Source: Myxococcus llanfairpwllgwyngyllgogerychwyrndrobwllllantysiliogogogochensis (GTDB lineage Bacteria > Myxococcota > Myxococcia > Myxococcales > Myxococcaceae). Taken from it: a stretch of DNA of 64,000 nucleotides. Of this stretch, positions 39,586 through 48,677 are shown in pieces (position 1 is the stretch's first letter; the number at the start of each line of letters is the position of its first letter). The notes under the pieces are model-generated. The model worked only from the letters and a program-made list of their open reading frames with translations. It did no database searches and was not told the origin of the DNA. The stretch is from the NCBI RefSeq assembly GCF_006636215.1, contig NZ_VIFM01000015.1, positions 23,416-87,415 of the forward strand, in the 5' to 3' direction. Made by a program: the position numbers and the translations under genes.

Positions 39586-41211
39586 GTGACGCCTTCCTTT
39601 CCCACCGCGTGGCTCAAGGGAGACCCACGCGCGCTCGCCTTCCTGCCCGACCGCTTCCGCCACCGCGCCGCGCGCGCGGAGGCCGCGGCCGCATCCGCCT
39701 TGCGCCCCATGTCGTCGGCCCTGCTCGACGTCGTGGTCGCCCAGAACGCACGCCTCGCGCCGAGCCCCGCGCGCGAGCGTCATCTGGAGGAGCTTGCCCG
39801 CCCCGGCACCATCGCCGTGGTGACGGGCCAGCAGATGGGGTTGTTCCTCGGCCCGCTCTTCACGCTCTACAAGGCCGCCGCCGCAATCACGGCCGCGCGC
39901 GCGCTTCGGGAAGAAACCGGGCGGCCCTGTGTTCCCGTCTTCTGGCTTCAAACCGAGGACCACGACCTGCCGGAAGTGGACCACTGCTTCATCGCGAGCC
40001 CCCGGGGCTCCGCGAAGCGCGTGGCGTTGGACGTGCCCGAGGCCGCCGCCTCGCGTGCGCCCGTCGCCCACCGCAAGCTCGGCGCGAGTGTCACCCAGGC
40101 CCTCGAGGCGCTGCGCGGAGAGCTGGGAGCAGAGCCCCAGGCCTCCGAGCACCTGGAGCTGCTCGCGCGCGCCTACCAGCCCGACGCGACACTCGCGGAG
40201 GCGTTCACCCAGGTGCTCGCCGCACTCTTCGCGGACGAGGGCCTGGTCTTCATCGACCCGAGGGACGCGCGCCTCGCGCCCTTCGCCGCGCCCATCCACC
40301 GGTTCGCGATTCAGGACGCCTCTGCCATCTCCACCGCGCTCTCGCGTCGCGTGGAAGCGCTGACGCAGGCGGGCTTCTCCGAGCAGGTCCACATCCGGCC
40401 CGGCTCGCCGCTCGGCTTCTATTCACCTGATGGCATCGAGGGCGCGCGCTACCGGTTGGACCCCGCGGGCGCTGACACCTGGAGCCTGGTGGGCCATCCG
40501 CGTGGCGCCACCGTGACGACGGGGGAGCTGCTGGACTGGCTGGAGCGAGAGCCGCTGCGCTTCACCACCTCCGCGCTCTTGCGGCCGCTCCTCCAGGACA
40601 CGTGGCTGCCCACGGCGGCCTATGTCGGTGGCCCCGGTGAGGTCTCCTACTTCGCGCAGCTCTCACCGCTCTACGAGCACGCGGGACTGCCCATGCCGCT
40701 CGTGGTGCCGCGCGCCCGCTTCCGAGTGCTGGACGACCGCGCCCGCAGACTTCTCCACAAGTTGGGCCTCACGCCGGACGAGGTGGGCGAGCCCCGCGAC
40801 GCGCTGCTGACGAGGCTCGCCACGCGCGACGCCTCGGAGCCCTACGAGCCCGCGGGCACGCTGGAGGCGCGGCTCTTCGGTGCCTTCTCCTCGGAGCTGG
40901 ACCGACTGGGCGAGTCGATGCTCAAGCTGGACCCTCAGCTGCTCGACGCGCTCAAGCGCACGCGGGGCACCGTGCGTGCCGCCGTGTCCCGCCTCGCGGC
41001 CCGCTATGGCCGGGCGCTCGCGCTGCGCGACGAGGTCACCACCGAGCGCGTGGACCGGCTGCGCGCCATGCTCGTCCCGGACGGGGCACCTCAGGAGCGC
41101 ATCCACGGCATGGCCTACTACGCCTGTCGCTTCGGCTCCCGGGCCTTCACCCGCCAGGTGCTCGACGCGTGTGTCCCCTTCTCCGGTGACCTGCGGGACC
41201 TGATGCCATGA
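39586..41211 (+). CDS. bshC: Bacillithiol biosynthesis cysteine-adding enzyme
   Basis: 541 residues, the usual length of BshC. Predicted to add cysteine to glucosaminyl-malate, the last step of bacillithiol synthesis. Start is a GTG at 39586 ([17 protein letters not shown]). Family landmarks: [35 protein letters not shown] (the HExD-like core W-Q-E-D-D), [13 protein letters not shown], and a coiled coil near the C-terminus. First gene of bshC-bshB1-bshA, each overlapping the next by 4 nt (ATGA). Confidence 0.93.
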   Translation: MTPSFPTAWLKGDPRALAFLPDRFRHRAARAEAAAASALRPMSSALLDVVVAQNARLAPSPARERHLEELARPGTIAVVTGQQMGLFLGPLFTLYKAAAAITAARALREETGRPCVPVFWLQTEDHDLPEVDHCFIASPRGSAKRVALDVPEAAASRAPVAHRKLGASVTQALEALRGELGAEPQASEHLELLARAYQPDATLAEAFTQVLAALFADEGLVFIDPRDARLAPFAAPIHRFAIQDASAISTALSRRVEALTQAGFSEQVHIRPGSPLGFYSPDGIEGARYRLDPAGADTWSLVGHPRGATVTTGELLDWLEREPLRFTTSALLRPLLQDTWLPTAAYVGGPGEVSYFAQLSPLYEHAGLPMPLVVPRARFRVLDDRARRLLHKLGLTPDEVGEPRDALLTRLATRDASEPYEPAGTLEARLFGAFSSELDRLGESMLKLDPQLLDALKRTRGTVRAAVSRLAARYGRALALRDEVTTERVDRLRAMLVPDGAPQERIHGMAYYACRFGSRAFTRQVLDACVPFSGDLRDLMP

Positions 41212-42014
41212 GCACGAGCGGCGCGACGTATGGGCTGGAGGCCCTCGCCTTCGGTCCGCATCCCGATGACGTGGAGCTGTTCTGCGGCGGGTTGATGGCG
41301 AAGCTTTCGAGCCTGGGCCACCGCACCGGCATCATCGATTTGTCTCGCGGCGAGAAGAGCTCTCGCGGGACGCTGGAGAGCCGGGCCGCGGAGACGGAGG
41401 CCGCCTCGCGCGTGCTGGGCCTGTCCGTGCGGGAGAACCTGGGCCTTCCCGATGGCTGGCTCAGCCCGTGGGCTGGCTTCGAGGCCCCTGAGTCCGAGCG
41501 CATCCGCGAGTCCGCCGTGGCCCGCGTGGTGGAAGCGCTGCGGCGCCTGCGGCCGGAGCTGGTCATCGTCCCCTGGGAGGAGGAGCGCCACCCGGACCAC
41601 GAGGCCGCCAGCGCGCTGGTGACTCGCGCGCTGTTCTTCGCCGGCGTGCGCAAGTTCGAGACCGAGCCGCCCGGCGCCCCATTCACCCCTCGGCAGGTGC
41701 TCTACTACCCCCTGCGCCACCTGGCGGAGCCGAGCTTCGTCGTGGACGTGTCCGCCGTCTATGAGAGCAAGACAGCGGCCGTGCGCTGCTACGCGAGTCA
41801 GGTGGAGCCCCGCCCTGACGCGCCCGCCACGCTGGTGGGCTCGCCGCTGTCGCTCTCCTCGCTGGAGGCGCGGGACAGGTTCTATGGCGCCCAGGTGGGT
41901 GTCGCCCACGGCGAGCCGTATGTCGTCCGGGAGACGTTGGGGCTCATCGACCCGGTGGAACACTTCCGCCGGAATAGCTTCGAGAAGCCCCTGTTCTTCC
42001 CTCACCGCCGATGA
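41208..42014 (+). CDS. bshB1: Bacillithiol biosynthesis deacetylase, PIG-L/LmbE family
   Basis: 268 residues. Zinc-dependent deacetylation of N-acetylglucosaminyl-malate. Has [13 protein letters not shown] (metal motif), REN-LGLPDG region, and [11 protein letters not shown]. No signal peptide, in contrast to the large PIG-L protein of the divergent operon. Its ATG overlaps the bshC stop and its stop overlaps the bshA start. Confidence 0.94.
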   Translation: MSTSGATYGLEALAFGPHPDDVELFCGGLMAKLSSLGHRTGIIDLSRGEKSSRGTLESRAAETEAASRVLGLSVRENLGLPDGWLSPWAGFEAPESERIRESAVARVVEALRRLRPELVIVPWEEERHPDHEAASALVTRALFFAGVRKFETEPPGAPFTPRQVLYYPLRHLAEPSFVVDVSAVYESKTAAVRCYASQVEPRPDAPATLVGSPLSLSSLEARDRFYGAQVGVAHGEPYVVRETLGLIDPVEHFRRNSFEKPLFFPHRR

Positions 42015-43174
42015 GTCCTCCCCTCTCTATCGCCATCACCTGCTTTTCGACCTTCGGGGGCAGCGGCATGGTCGCCACCGGCATCGGCCTGGGCATGGCC
42101 GAGCGAGGTCACCGCGTCCACTTCATCGCCCGGGAGCCGCCCGCGCGGCTGGACAGCCTGCCCCGGGGCGTGACGTTCCACGAGGTGACGGAGAGCGACT
42201 ACCCCGCGCTCCAGCGCTCCGGCACGTACCCCATCGCGCTGGCCTCCAAGATGATTGAGGTGGCCAACACGGAGCGGCTGGACGTGCTGCACGTCCACTA
42301 CGCGGTGCCGCACGCCACGGCGGCGTGGATGGCGCGCGAGGTGCTGGGAGAGCGGGCGCCGCGCATCGTCACCACCCTGCACGGGACTGACACCACGCTG
42401 GTGGGCGTGCACCCCAGCTACCTGCCGATGACGCGCTTCTCCATCCTGCGCAGCGACGCGGTGACGACGCCGTCAGCCTTCCTCCGCGACGCGACGTGGA
42501 GCGGCTTCGGGCTGCCGGAGAGCTTCCCCATCGAGGTCATCGCCAACTTCGTGGACACGGAGCGCTATGCCCCCGCGCGGGAGCGCGCGCACCTGCGAGC
42601 CCTCTTCCCGGACCTGGGCGAGCATGAGCCCGTCCTCATCCACGTCTCCAACTTCCGTCCCGTCAAGCGCATCACCGACGTGGTGGCCGTCTTCGCGGAG
42701 GTCCACCGTCAGTTGCCTTGTCGGTTGGTGATGGTGGGTGACGGACCGGAGCGCGCCCCGGCGGAGCGGATGCTGCGCGAGTTGGGCCTCGCCCATCGCG
42801 TGGCCTTCCCGGGCAAGCAGGACCGCTTCATGGAAGTGCTCGCCGCGTCGGACGTCTTCCTGCTCCCCAGCGAACAGGAGAGCTTCGGCCTCGCCGCGCT
42901 GGAGGCGCTCAGCTGCGGCGTCCCCGTGGTGGCGAGCGACGTTGGAGGAATTCCAGAAGTCGTGCGCCATGGCGACACGGGGCTCCTGGCTCCTCTGGGC
43001 GATGTGCGCGCCATGGCGGGCCACGTGCTCGGCCTGTTGCGTGACGCGGCGCGCTGGAAGGAGTTCTCCATCCGAGCGCGTGCCGACGTCGTCGAGCGCT
43101 TCAGGATGAAGCCGGCCATCGACCGGTATGAGGCGCTCTACCGCCGGCTCGTGAGCGGAGCCCCCCGACGCTGA
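42011..43174 (+). CDS. bshA: N-acetylglucosaminyl-malate synthase
   Basis: 387 residues, GT4 glycosyltransferase, first step of bacillithiol synthesis (UDP-GlcNAc plus L-malate). Landmarks: FSTFGGSGMVATGIGLGMAERGH at the N-terminus (Gly-rich acceptor loop), LHVHYAVPHA, TTLHGTDTTLVG, and the donor-site HVSNFRPVKRI, QESFGLAALEALSCGVPVVA with the family's E-x7-E motif. Third gene of the overlapping bsh operon; converges with the DUF2911 gene 25 nt downstream. Together the three genes supply the full pathway, so the host probably makes bacillithiol. Confidence 0.95.
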   Translation: MSPPLSIAITCFSTFGGSGMVATGIGLGMAERGHRVHFIAREPPARLDSLPRGVTFHEVTESDYPALQRSGTYPIALASKMIEVANTERLDVLHVHYAVPHATAAWMAREVLGERAPRIVTTLHGTDTTLVGVHPSYLPMTRFSILRSDAVTTPSAFLRDATWSGFGLPESFPIEVIANFVDTERYAPARERAHLRALFPDLGEHEPVLIHVSNFRPVKRITDVVAVFAEVHRQLPCRLVMVGDGPERAPAERMLRELGLAHRVAFPGKQDRFMEVLAASDVFLLPSEQESFGLAALEALSCGVPVVASDVGGIPEVVRHGDTGLLAPLGDVRAMAGHVLGLLRDAARWKEFSIRARADVVERFRMKPAIDRYEALYRRLVSGAPRR

Positions 43175-43199
43175 AGGGGCCCCACTCGCGCCGGGACGA

Positions 43200-44054
43200 C
43201 TACTTGTTCTTCCAGTCCGCCAGGGCCTTGGAGACCTGGTTCTTGTAGAAGAAGTTCGGGTCCTTCTCGCCCAGGTCCCACGAAATCTGGGCGGCCTTGC
43301 GGGCCTCCGCGAACTTGCCGCTGCGCGCGAGGATGTCCGCGCGAATCCACTGGTTGTACCAGTTGGAGTCGAGGGCCACGGACGCGTCCGCGAGCTTCAG
43401 CGCCGCGACGTAGTCCTTGGTGGAGTCCGCCACGTAGCGCGCCGCCTGGGCCTGCTCGCTCGCGCTCGTCTGCCCCGCCTTCTCGATGTTGGCCTTGGCC
43501 AGCGTGGCCGTGTCCACCTTGATGGGGACGGAGACGCGCAGCTTCTCCCACTCGAGGTCCAGCGAGGTGCTGTCCTCGGTGGTGTTGCTGAAGACGTACG
43601 TCAGCCGCTCACGGCTGGGAATGGCCGCCGTCGTCGCGGCGACGGTGGCCACGTCGTTGGCGGGCGAGTACTGCGCCGCCGAGGAGAACAGCCCCAGCTC
43701 CTTGTTCAGCATCACCTTCCAGCCCTTCTGCGAGGGCAGGGTGACGATGGAGTAGGTGCCGGCGGGGACGGCCTTGCCGCCGAACGTCACGTCGTGGCTG
43801 AAGGTGATTTTCGTGGCCGAGTTGGCACCCGAGCGCCAGGGCTTGTCCCAGGGAACGAGGTCACCCCAGACCTTCCGGCCCTTCACACCCGGGCTGGAAT
43901 AGTCGATGGAAACCGAGGTGACACCCACGTCCTGCGCCACCTTGGCGGAGGGGCTGGGAGCGGGCAGCTCGAGTTGGGCGGAGGCGGGCGCGGCGACCAA
44001 CACCACGAGCGCGGAGAGCAGACATCCGAGGGCAACGTTCTTCATCGTCCTCAC
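43200..44054 (-). CDS. DUF2911 exported protein
   Basis: 284 residues from GTG 44054 (AAAGGA upstream); ATG 44045 is an alternative. Signal peptide (CLLSALVVLVAAPASAQ). DUF2911 core about 35-170: ISIDYSSPGVKGRKVWG-like SVSIDYSSPGVKGRK, LVPWDKPWRSGANSATKI, PAGTYSIVTLP. The C-terminal 100 residues form helical TPR-like repeats (ARYVADSTKDYVAALKLADA, WYNQWIRADILARSGKFAEA). Function unknown; the family is exported and common in Bacteroidetes and myxobacteria. Confidence 0.9.
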   Translation of the reverse strand: MRTMKNVALGCLLSALVVLVAAPASAQLELPAPSPSAKVAQDVGVTSVSIDYSSPGVKGRKVWGDLVPWDKPWRSGANSATKITFSHDVTFGGKAVPAGTYSIVTLPSQKGWKVMLNKELGLFSSAAQYSPANDVATVAATTAAIPSRERLTYVFSNTTEDSTSLDLEWEKLRVSVPIKVDTATLAKANIEKAGQTSASEQAQAARYVADSTKDYVAALKLADASVALDSNWYNQWIRADILARSGKFAEARKAAQISWDLGEKDPNFFYKNQVSKALADWKNK

Positions 44055-44215
44055 ATCATCCTTTCTGAACAGAACCTGAGGGGTGCGAAGGCGGGCGGAG
44101 TGTATAGACGAGCCCCCCGCTCACCAAACGATTCGGGCGAGCCACCAGACACTCCAGTGACCGAGGTATTCCCGTCGTACCCCGGGAAGACGAAGCTGCC
44201 GGGCGAGGACTCCGC

Positions 44216-45505
44216 ATGAAGCTGACCCGGCTCACCGTCCACCACTTCCGGAGCGTGGCCCCCGGCACCGAGCTGACGCCCGGCCCGGCACTCAACCTGG
44301 TGCTCGGCGAGAATGGGACCGGGCGGACGACGCTGCTGGAGCTGATCTCCATCGTCCTCGCCTCCGACTTCGCCAGCCTCATCCATGAGCGCTTCGCGCT
44401 GGAGTACGAGCTCGCCTTCCCCGGCATGAAGCTGCACGTGTACGCGCGCAACGACACGCGCGTGCCCGAGCGCACGGAGCCCACCGCGCGGCAGGGCGCG
44501 GGGCTGTTGCCCTTGCGCACGCCCACCACCGACTCCGGGCTCCAGCCACTCATCGAGGTGGAGCTGCTCCTGTCCTCGCCCTCGGCGCGGCTGGTGATGC
44601 GCGCGGACGCGGAGGGCATCGACTGCAAGGTGGACGGCGCGCCCGCGTGGACGCGCACCATGCACTGGTCGCTCCTGGACCGCTCGGTATGGACGCTGCT
44701 GTTCATGACGGCGCAGTACATCGACGCGGGCATGAAGGAGCGTCTCAAGGAGCTGTTGAGGCGGACGTTCCTGCTGGCGCCGCAGCGCTTCGATGAAGCG
44801 CTCGGGATGTTCGAGCGCCTGGGCACCATCCGCTACGCCATGGAGGCGCGCGACGGAGAGGTGTTTCCGCTGGGCTTGATGGCCCTGCCCGGCTGGATGC
44901 CCGGGTGGTTGAAGGAGCGCGTGGAGCAGGAGCCTCTCCTCGATGCCCTGGAGCTGCGCCACGACGCGCTGGAGCGCTCCTTCCTCTCGCGCTTCGTGAG
45001 CCTGGCGGGCCTGGAGTCCGGACGGCTGCGCGTGGAGGTGCTGGAGAAGCGCTCCTTCGACAACGGAGGGCGTGTGGGGTTCGGCGGCTTCGCGTTCCAC
45101 TTCGTCCGACGCGACGGGCGCGAGCTGCCGCAGGCGGAGCTGGGCTTCGGCCAGAAGCGGCTGCTGTCGCTCTTGTACTACCTGGACGTCAACGAGGACT
45201 TCGCCATCCTGGACGAGCCCGCCAATGGCTTGCACCCGCGCTGGGTGGAGGCGGGCCTGCGCGAGCTGGGAGGACGGCAGGTGTTCCTCGCCACGCAGAG
45301 CCCGCTGCCGCTGGAGCATCCCGTGTTCGCCTCCGAGGAGGAGCTGCGCGCGGCGCTCATCCACTGCGCACCGGTGCTGCACGAGGGCCGCGAGCACATG
45401 GGCTGGGCACACCCGACGCGACAGCTCGCCGCGAAGCTCTTCGACGCCCACCGCAGCGGCGCGCGGCCCCTGGGGGCCCTGCTGAGGGAACACGCCGTGT
45501 GGTGA
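44216..45505 (+). CDS. AAA-type ATPase, ABC/SMC-like (Walker A Lys replaced by Arg)
   Basis: 429 residues. Layout like RecF/SMC-type ATPases acting as an OLD- or McrB-like regulator: N-terminal LTVHHFRSV, Walker A region GENGTGRTTLLE, C-terminal signature-like LGFGQKRLLSLLYYL and Walker B FAILDEPANGLHP followed by a His-loop-like FLATQSP. In Walker A (GxxGxGK[ST]) the Lys is Arg, which usually lowers or abolishes nucleotide hydrolysis. Long middle insert without coiled coil. ATG 44216 follows cgaggactccgc. Function unknown; single-gene unit, no obvious toxin or nuclease neighbour. Confidence 0.85.
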   Translation: MKLTRLTVHHFRSVAPGTELTPGPALNLVLGENGTGRTTLLELISIVLASDFASLIHERFALEYELAFPGMKLHVYARNDTRVPERTEPTARQGAGLLPLRTPTTDSGLQPLIEVELLLSSPSARLVMRADAEGIDCKVDGAPAWTRTMHWSLLDRSVWTLLFMTAQYIDAGMKERLKELLRRTFLLAPQRFDEALGMFERLGTIRYAMEARDGEVFPLGLMALPGWMPGWLKERVEQEPLLDALELRHDALERSFLSRFVSLAGLESGRLRVEVLEKRSFDNGGRVGFGGFAFHFVRRDGRELPQAELGFGQKRLLSLLYYLDVNEDFAILDEPANGLHPRWVEAGLRELGGRQVFLATQSPLPLEHPVFASEEELRAALIHCAPVLHEGREHMGWAHPTRQLAAKLFDAHRSGARPLGALLREHAVW

Positions 45506-45675
45506 ACGATGGGGTGCGGCGAATTGTCGCGGCCCACCCTCCGGCTTCCGGATGATTGTCTGGCGCAAGTGATGGGCCTGCCCTGTCGTGCTGCGGCAAA
45601 TGGCCGCATCGGTGCGCTCGAAGCGGTCTGCTACGCCGAGGTGCTGGCGCAGTCATTCCCTCCTGGAGGCCCCGC

Positions 45676-46395
45676 TTGAAGCCCTCTCTCAAGACGTTGC
45701 TCGCATTCTCGAGCCTGCTGGTCGGCACCGCCGCCCACGCCCACATCGCCGTCTCCGGCACCGGCCCCGCAATCGCTGGCACGTCCTACGAGGCGCAGTT
45801 CACCGTGGGGCACGGGTGCAGCGGCGCGGACACCTACCGCATCAAGGTCGCCATCCCCGCGGGCGTCACCTCCGTGCGGCCCCTGGACTCCACCTTCGGC
45901 AAGGCCGTGGTGGAGAAGGACGCGAACAACAACGTGACGTCCGTCACGTGGACGCGGGGCTCCACGGCCGAGGTGCTTCCCGCCGACACGCATGCGCACC
46001 GGCTGGTGCTGCGCGCCCGCATGCCGGATGCGCCCTTCACCACCGTGTACTTCCCCACCACGCAGACGTGCCGGGATGCCCAGGGCGCCGAGACGACTGT
46101 GGAGTGGGTGGGCACGTCGGGGGGGCATGACCACGGGGGTGACGCCGGCACCACGCCGCAGGCGGAGCCCGCGCCCTCGCTCTTCGTCTACCCCAAGCGC
46201 ACGCCGGGCTGGAACAAGTACACCGTGGAGGAGCACGTGCACGACTTCACGGTGTTCAGCGATGCGCAGATTGTCTGGGCAGGCAATCGCGCGTTCAGCC
46301 CCAACCCCGTGACGAAGGGCCTCATCGAGTCCGACACGGACACGGACGAACTGACGGAGATTCATCCGGGCACGGAAATCTGGGTCAAGTACTGA
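45676..46395 (+). CDS. YcnI-like (DUF1775) copper-binding domain protein
   Basis: 239 residues from TTG 45676, supported by ctggaggccccgc. Signal peptide LLAFSSLLVGTAAHA, after which the mature protein begins HIAVSG; the first His after cleavage is the copper ligand in YcnI. Core: GTSYEAQFTVGHGCSGADT, IKVAIPAGVTSVRP, TTVYFPTTQTC. A second part carries a His-rich GGHDHGGDAG and a C-terminal copper-like HVHDF. Predicted periplasmic copper protein. First of a run of copper/redox genes with the small lipoprotein. Confidence 0.88.
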   Translation: MKPSLKTLLAFSSLLVGTAAHAHIAVSGTGPAIAGTSYEAQFTVGHGCSGADTYRIKVAIPAGVTSVRPLDSTFGKAVVEKDANNNVTSVTWTRGSTAEVLPADTHAHRLVLRARMPDAPFTTVYFPTTQTCRDAQGAETTVEWVGTSGGHDHGGDAGTTPQAEPAPSLFVYPKRTPGWNKYTVEEHVHDFTVFSDAQIVWAGNRAFSPNPVTKGLIESDTDTDELTEIHPGTEIWVKY

Positions 46396-46411
46396 GGCGG
46401 GAGGACACACC

Positions 46412-46606
46412 ATGACTCGCCATCTGCTTGCATTGGCTGCCGCGTGCGCGCTCTGCGCGTGCTCGGACAGCGGCTCGAAGACGCCCTCGGCCATCACGCC
46501 GGATTCAGGAGTGCTGCCCACGCAAGGCCTGACGCAGCCCACGGGCCTGGAGCGGCCTCCCACGGGCCCGGGACTGCCCGCGGACCTCAAGCCCCCGGGC
46601 CGCTGA
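46412..46606 (+). CDS. Small lipoprotein
   Basis: 64 residues with signal peptide and lipobox CALCAC (Cys about 17). The rest is Pro/Gly/Thr-rich. Sixteen nt after the YcnI-like gene with gggaggacacacc upstream; likely cotranscribed. No family recognised. Confidence 0.75.
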   Translation: MTRHLLALAAACALCACSDSGSKTPSAITPDSGVLPTQGLTQPTGLERPPTGPGLPADLKPPGR

Positions 46607-46623
46607 GCACCCGACATCCTTCT

Positions 46624-46652
46624 CCGGGCTCGTGGTGCGGAGCCGAGCCCGG
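46624..46652. terminator. Hairpin between convergent genes
   Basis: ccgggctc (46624-46631) pairs with gagcccgg (46645-46652), an 8-bp GC stem in the 79-nt gap between the plus-strand lipoprotein and the minus-strand SCO gene. Could serve both directions; no T-run. Confidence 0.5.
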
Positions 46653-46685
46653 ACAGGTGACCCATCTCTCCGCGGCGGGTCTTCA

Positions 46686-47345
46686 TCAATCCGCCGCGTG
46701 CACCAGCGCCTCCAGGTCGCGCTGAAGCGACTCCAGTCCGTCGGAGTCATCCACCACGCGGTAGTACCCACGAATGCGCCCGTCCGCGTCCACGAGGACG
46801 AAGTGCTCGCCGTGGAAGATGCTGAGGAAGTCGTCGTCACCCGCGTCCGCGTCCCGCCCCATCATCACGCGGAAGCCCTCCAGCACCGTGGCCTCCACGT
46901 CCTCCAGCGGCCCCGTCAGCAGGGACCAGTTGCTCGTGTCCAGATGACGTGTGTTCGCGTACGCGGCGAGCCGCTCCGGGGTGTCGTAGCGCGGGTCCAC
47001 GCTGAACGAGACGAAGCGCACCGACGACAGCCCCGCCTCGCGCGCCTGACGCTGGAGGCGGGCCATCTTCGCCGTGAGCAGCGGACACACCGTGGGGCAG
47101 CGCGTGAAGATGAAGTCCGCGACGACGACCGCACCGCGCAGGTCCGCGTCGGAGAACGGGCGTCCCGTCTGGTCCGTCAGGCGAAAGGTCGGCAGGGCCC
47201 CGAACCCGGGCAGCCCCCGCGCCCGCAGTCGAGCGCGTGACTCGCGCAGCAACGGGAGCGCGAGCGCCGCGACGAGCGCCAGCACTCCCACGACGAGCAA
47301 CCCCACCCAGCGACGACGGCGGTGTTCCAAGACAGGCGCGGCCAT
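46686..47345 (-). CDS. SCO family copper chaperone
   Basis: 219 residues. One N-terminal membrane helix (WVGLLVVGVLALVAALALPLL), then a thioredoxin-like fold with the copper-binding FTRCPTVCP (CxxxC) and the distal FHGEHFVLVD, matching Sco1/SenC, which delivers copper to cytochrome c oxidase. ATG 47345 lies 1 nt after the stop of the upstream SCO-like gene, so the pair is coupled. Confidence 0.92.
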   Translation of the reverse strand: MAAPVLEHRRRRWVGLLVVGVLALVAALALPLLRESRARLRARGLPGFGALPTFRLTDQTGRPFSDADLRGAVVVADFIFTRCPTVCPLLTAKMARLQRQAREAGLSSVRFVSFSVDPRYDTPERLAAYANTRHLDTSNWSLLTGPLEDVEATVLEGFRVMMGRDADAGDDDFLSIFHGEHFVLVDADGRIRGYYRVVDDSDGLESLQRDLEALVHAAD

Positions 47346-47346
47346 G

Positions 47347-48108
47347 TCAGTACCTCCCCCGCTCGCCCACGCAGCCCACGCCAAGCACATGAGGATGGTC
47401 CATGGGCAGCCCCGCCAGGGCCGGCACCGGGCCGCTCTCGGAGACCTGTCGCGCGTCCGCCACCAGCACGTCCACCACACGCGGGGATTCCGTCAGGTCG
47501 TAGACGCCCCGAAGCCCACCTGCCTGGTCCACCAGCAACGTGGACCGCCTCTGCGACGAATCACCCTTCACGAGCGCGCCCGCGCTCAGCATCGCCAGCA
47601 CCTCCGCCTCCCACGAAGTGTCCGCCGCCAGCACGTGCCAGGACATCCGGTCGCTCCCGCTCGCTTCGCCTTCGACGCGCGCCAGTCCTTCGACCCGAGC
47701 GAAAGAAGGGCGTGCCACCACGACGAACCGGAAGGGAATGCGCTCGGCCTCCAGTCCGCGCTCCACCCGGGACAGCCGCGTCACGAGGTGCTGGTGGCTG
47801 GACGCGCGCTCCTCTGGGAGGAATTGGAGGACATACGCCCGTCCCCGAAGCTGGCGTGTTCCAAACAGCGCTCCGTCCATGTCCCGAAGCTCGAACCGGG
47901 GAAGCTGTCCATGGAGGGGCACGGGGTTGGGAACCCACTGTGTGTCGGCGGGGAGCCAGGACTCCTCCGACAGCACCAGCCTCGCCACCGACAGCATGGC
48001 GACACAGAGCGAGAGCAACACGGCGAGACTCGAGACGCCCAGGCACCACCAGGCCCACGAACGCAGCCGGGTGTCACCTCGCGACGGACGCGAAGAGGAA
48101 GGACTCAT
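47347..48108 (-). CDS. SCO-like/thioredoxin-like protein without CxxxC
   Basis: 253 residues from ATG 48108 (gagggtgtggac upstream). One membrane helix (WWCLGVSSLAVLLSLCVAML). The fold resembles the SCO neighbour (PRFELRDMDGALFGTRQLRGR, YVLQFLPEERASSHQHLVTRL) but where CxxxC would be, the sequence is LPEERASSHQ, so metal or thiol chemistry of the normal type is lost. Stops 1 nt before the true SCO gene. Role unknown, perhaps a structural partner of the neighbour. Confidence 0.8.
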   Translation of the reverse strand: MSPSSSRPSRGDTRLRSWAWWCLGVSSLAVLLSLCVAMLSVARLVLSEESWLPADTQWVPNPVPLHGQLPRFELRDMDGALFGTRQLRGRAYVLQFLPEERASSHQHLVTRLSRVERGLEAERIPFRFVVVARPSFARVEGLARVEGEASGSDRMSWHVLAADTSWEAEVLAMLSAGALVKGDSSQRRSTLLVDQAGGLRGVYDLTESPRVVDVLVADARQVSESGPVPALAGLPMDHPHVLGVGCVGERGRY

Positions 48109-48222
48109 GTCCACACCCTCGCGCAAACGGACCGCGAACACGCTGTGGCAACTTGCCGCGCGCCATGGCGAAGCACACGTCGCTACAAGCTCCCGCGCAT
48201 CAGGTCCCGCCCTGGAGGATGA

Positions 48223-48651
48223 ATGAAGAGCGCGATGTTGCTGTGCCTGCTGTTGAGCGCCACACCGACCCCGACGTCGATGTCCCCAGCCACGGAGAAG
48301 CCCGTCGTCCTGGCGACACCCGTGACGTCCGTGACGAGCACCTCGGGGCGCCTGCGAATCGAAGTACTCGCCGACGCAGTCCCCCTGCGCCGAGGCCCTC
48401 AACGCCTGCGCATCCGAGTCACCGAAGTCGCCACGGGTAAACCCATCCCAAGCATGGTGCTGGCCCTCCAACCGTGGATGCCCACCATGGGGCACGGGCT
48501 CGACAGCCCCGCGCGAATCACGCTTCAGGGCACGAGCGACTTCGAGGTATCGGAGTTGGACCTCTTCATGCCGGGCGCCTGGGAGCTGCGGCTCACCCTG
48601 TCGGGCTCCGTCGAGGACAAGGCAGTGGTCCGCCTCCAGCTCGCACGCTGA
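48223..48651 (+). CDS. FixH/YtkA-like domain protein
   Basis: 142 residues from ATG 48223 (ctggaggatga upstream). Short signal-like N-terminus (LLCLLLSATPTPT). The beta-sandwich fold with AGPQRLRIRVTEVATGKPIP-like RRGPQRLRIRVTEVATGKPI, LQPWMPTMGHG and FMPGAWELRLTL fits the FixH/YtkA family (copper- or oxidase-associated). Divergent from the SCO-like gene across a 114-nt region; the two probably share regulation. Confidence 0.8.
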   Translation: MKSAMLLCLLLSATPTPTSMSPATEKPVVLATPVTSVTSTSGRLRIEVLADAVPLRRGPQRLRIRVTEVATGKPIPSMVLALQPWMPTMGHGLDSPARITLQGTSDFEVSELDLFMPGAWELRLTLSGSVEDKAVVRLQLAR

Positions 48652-48677
48652 AGCTCACGGCCCTGTCGTGTTCTCGC

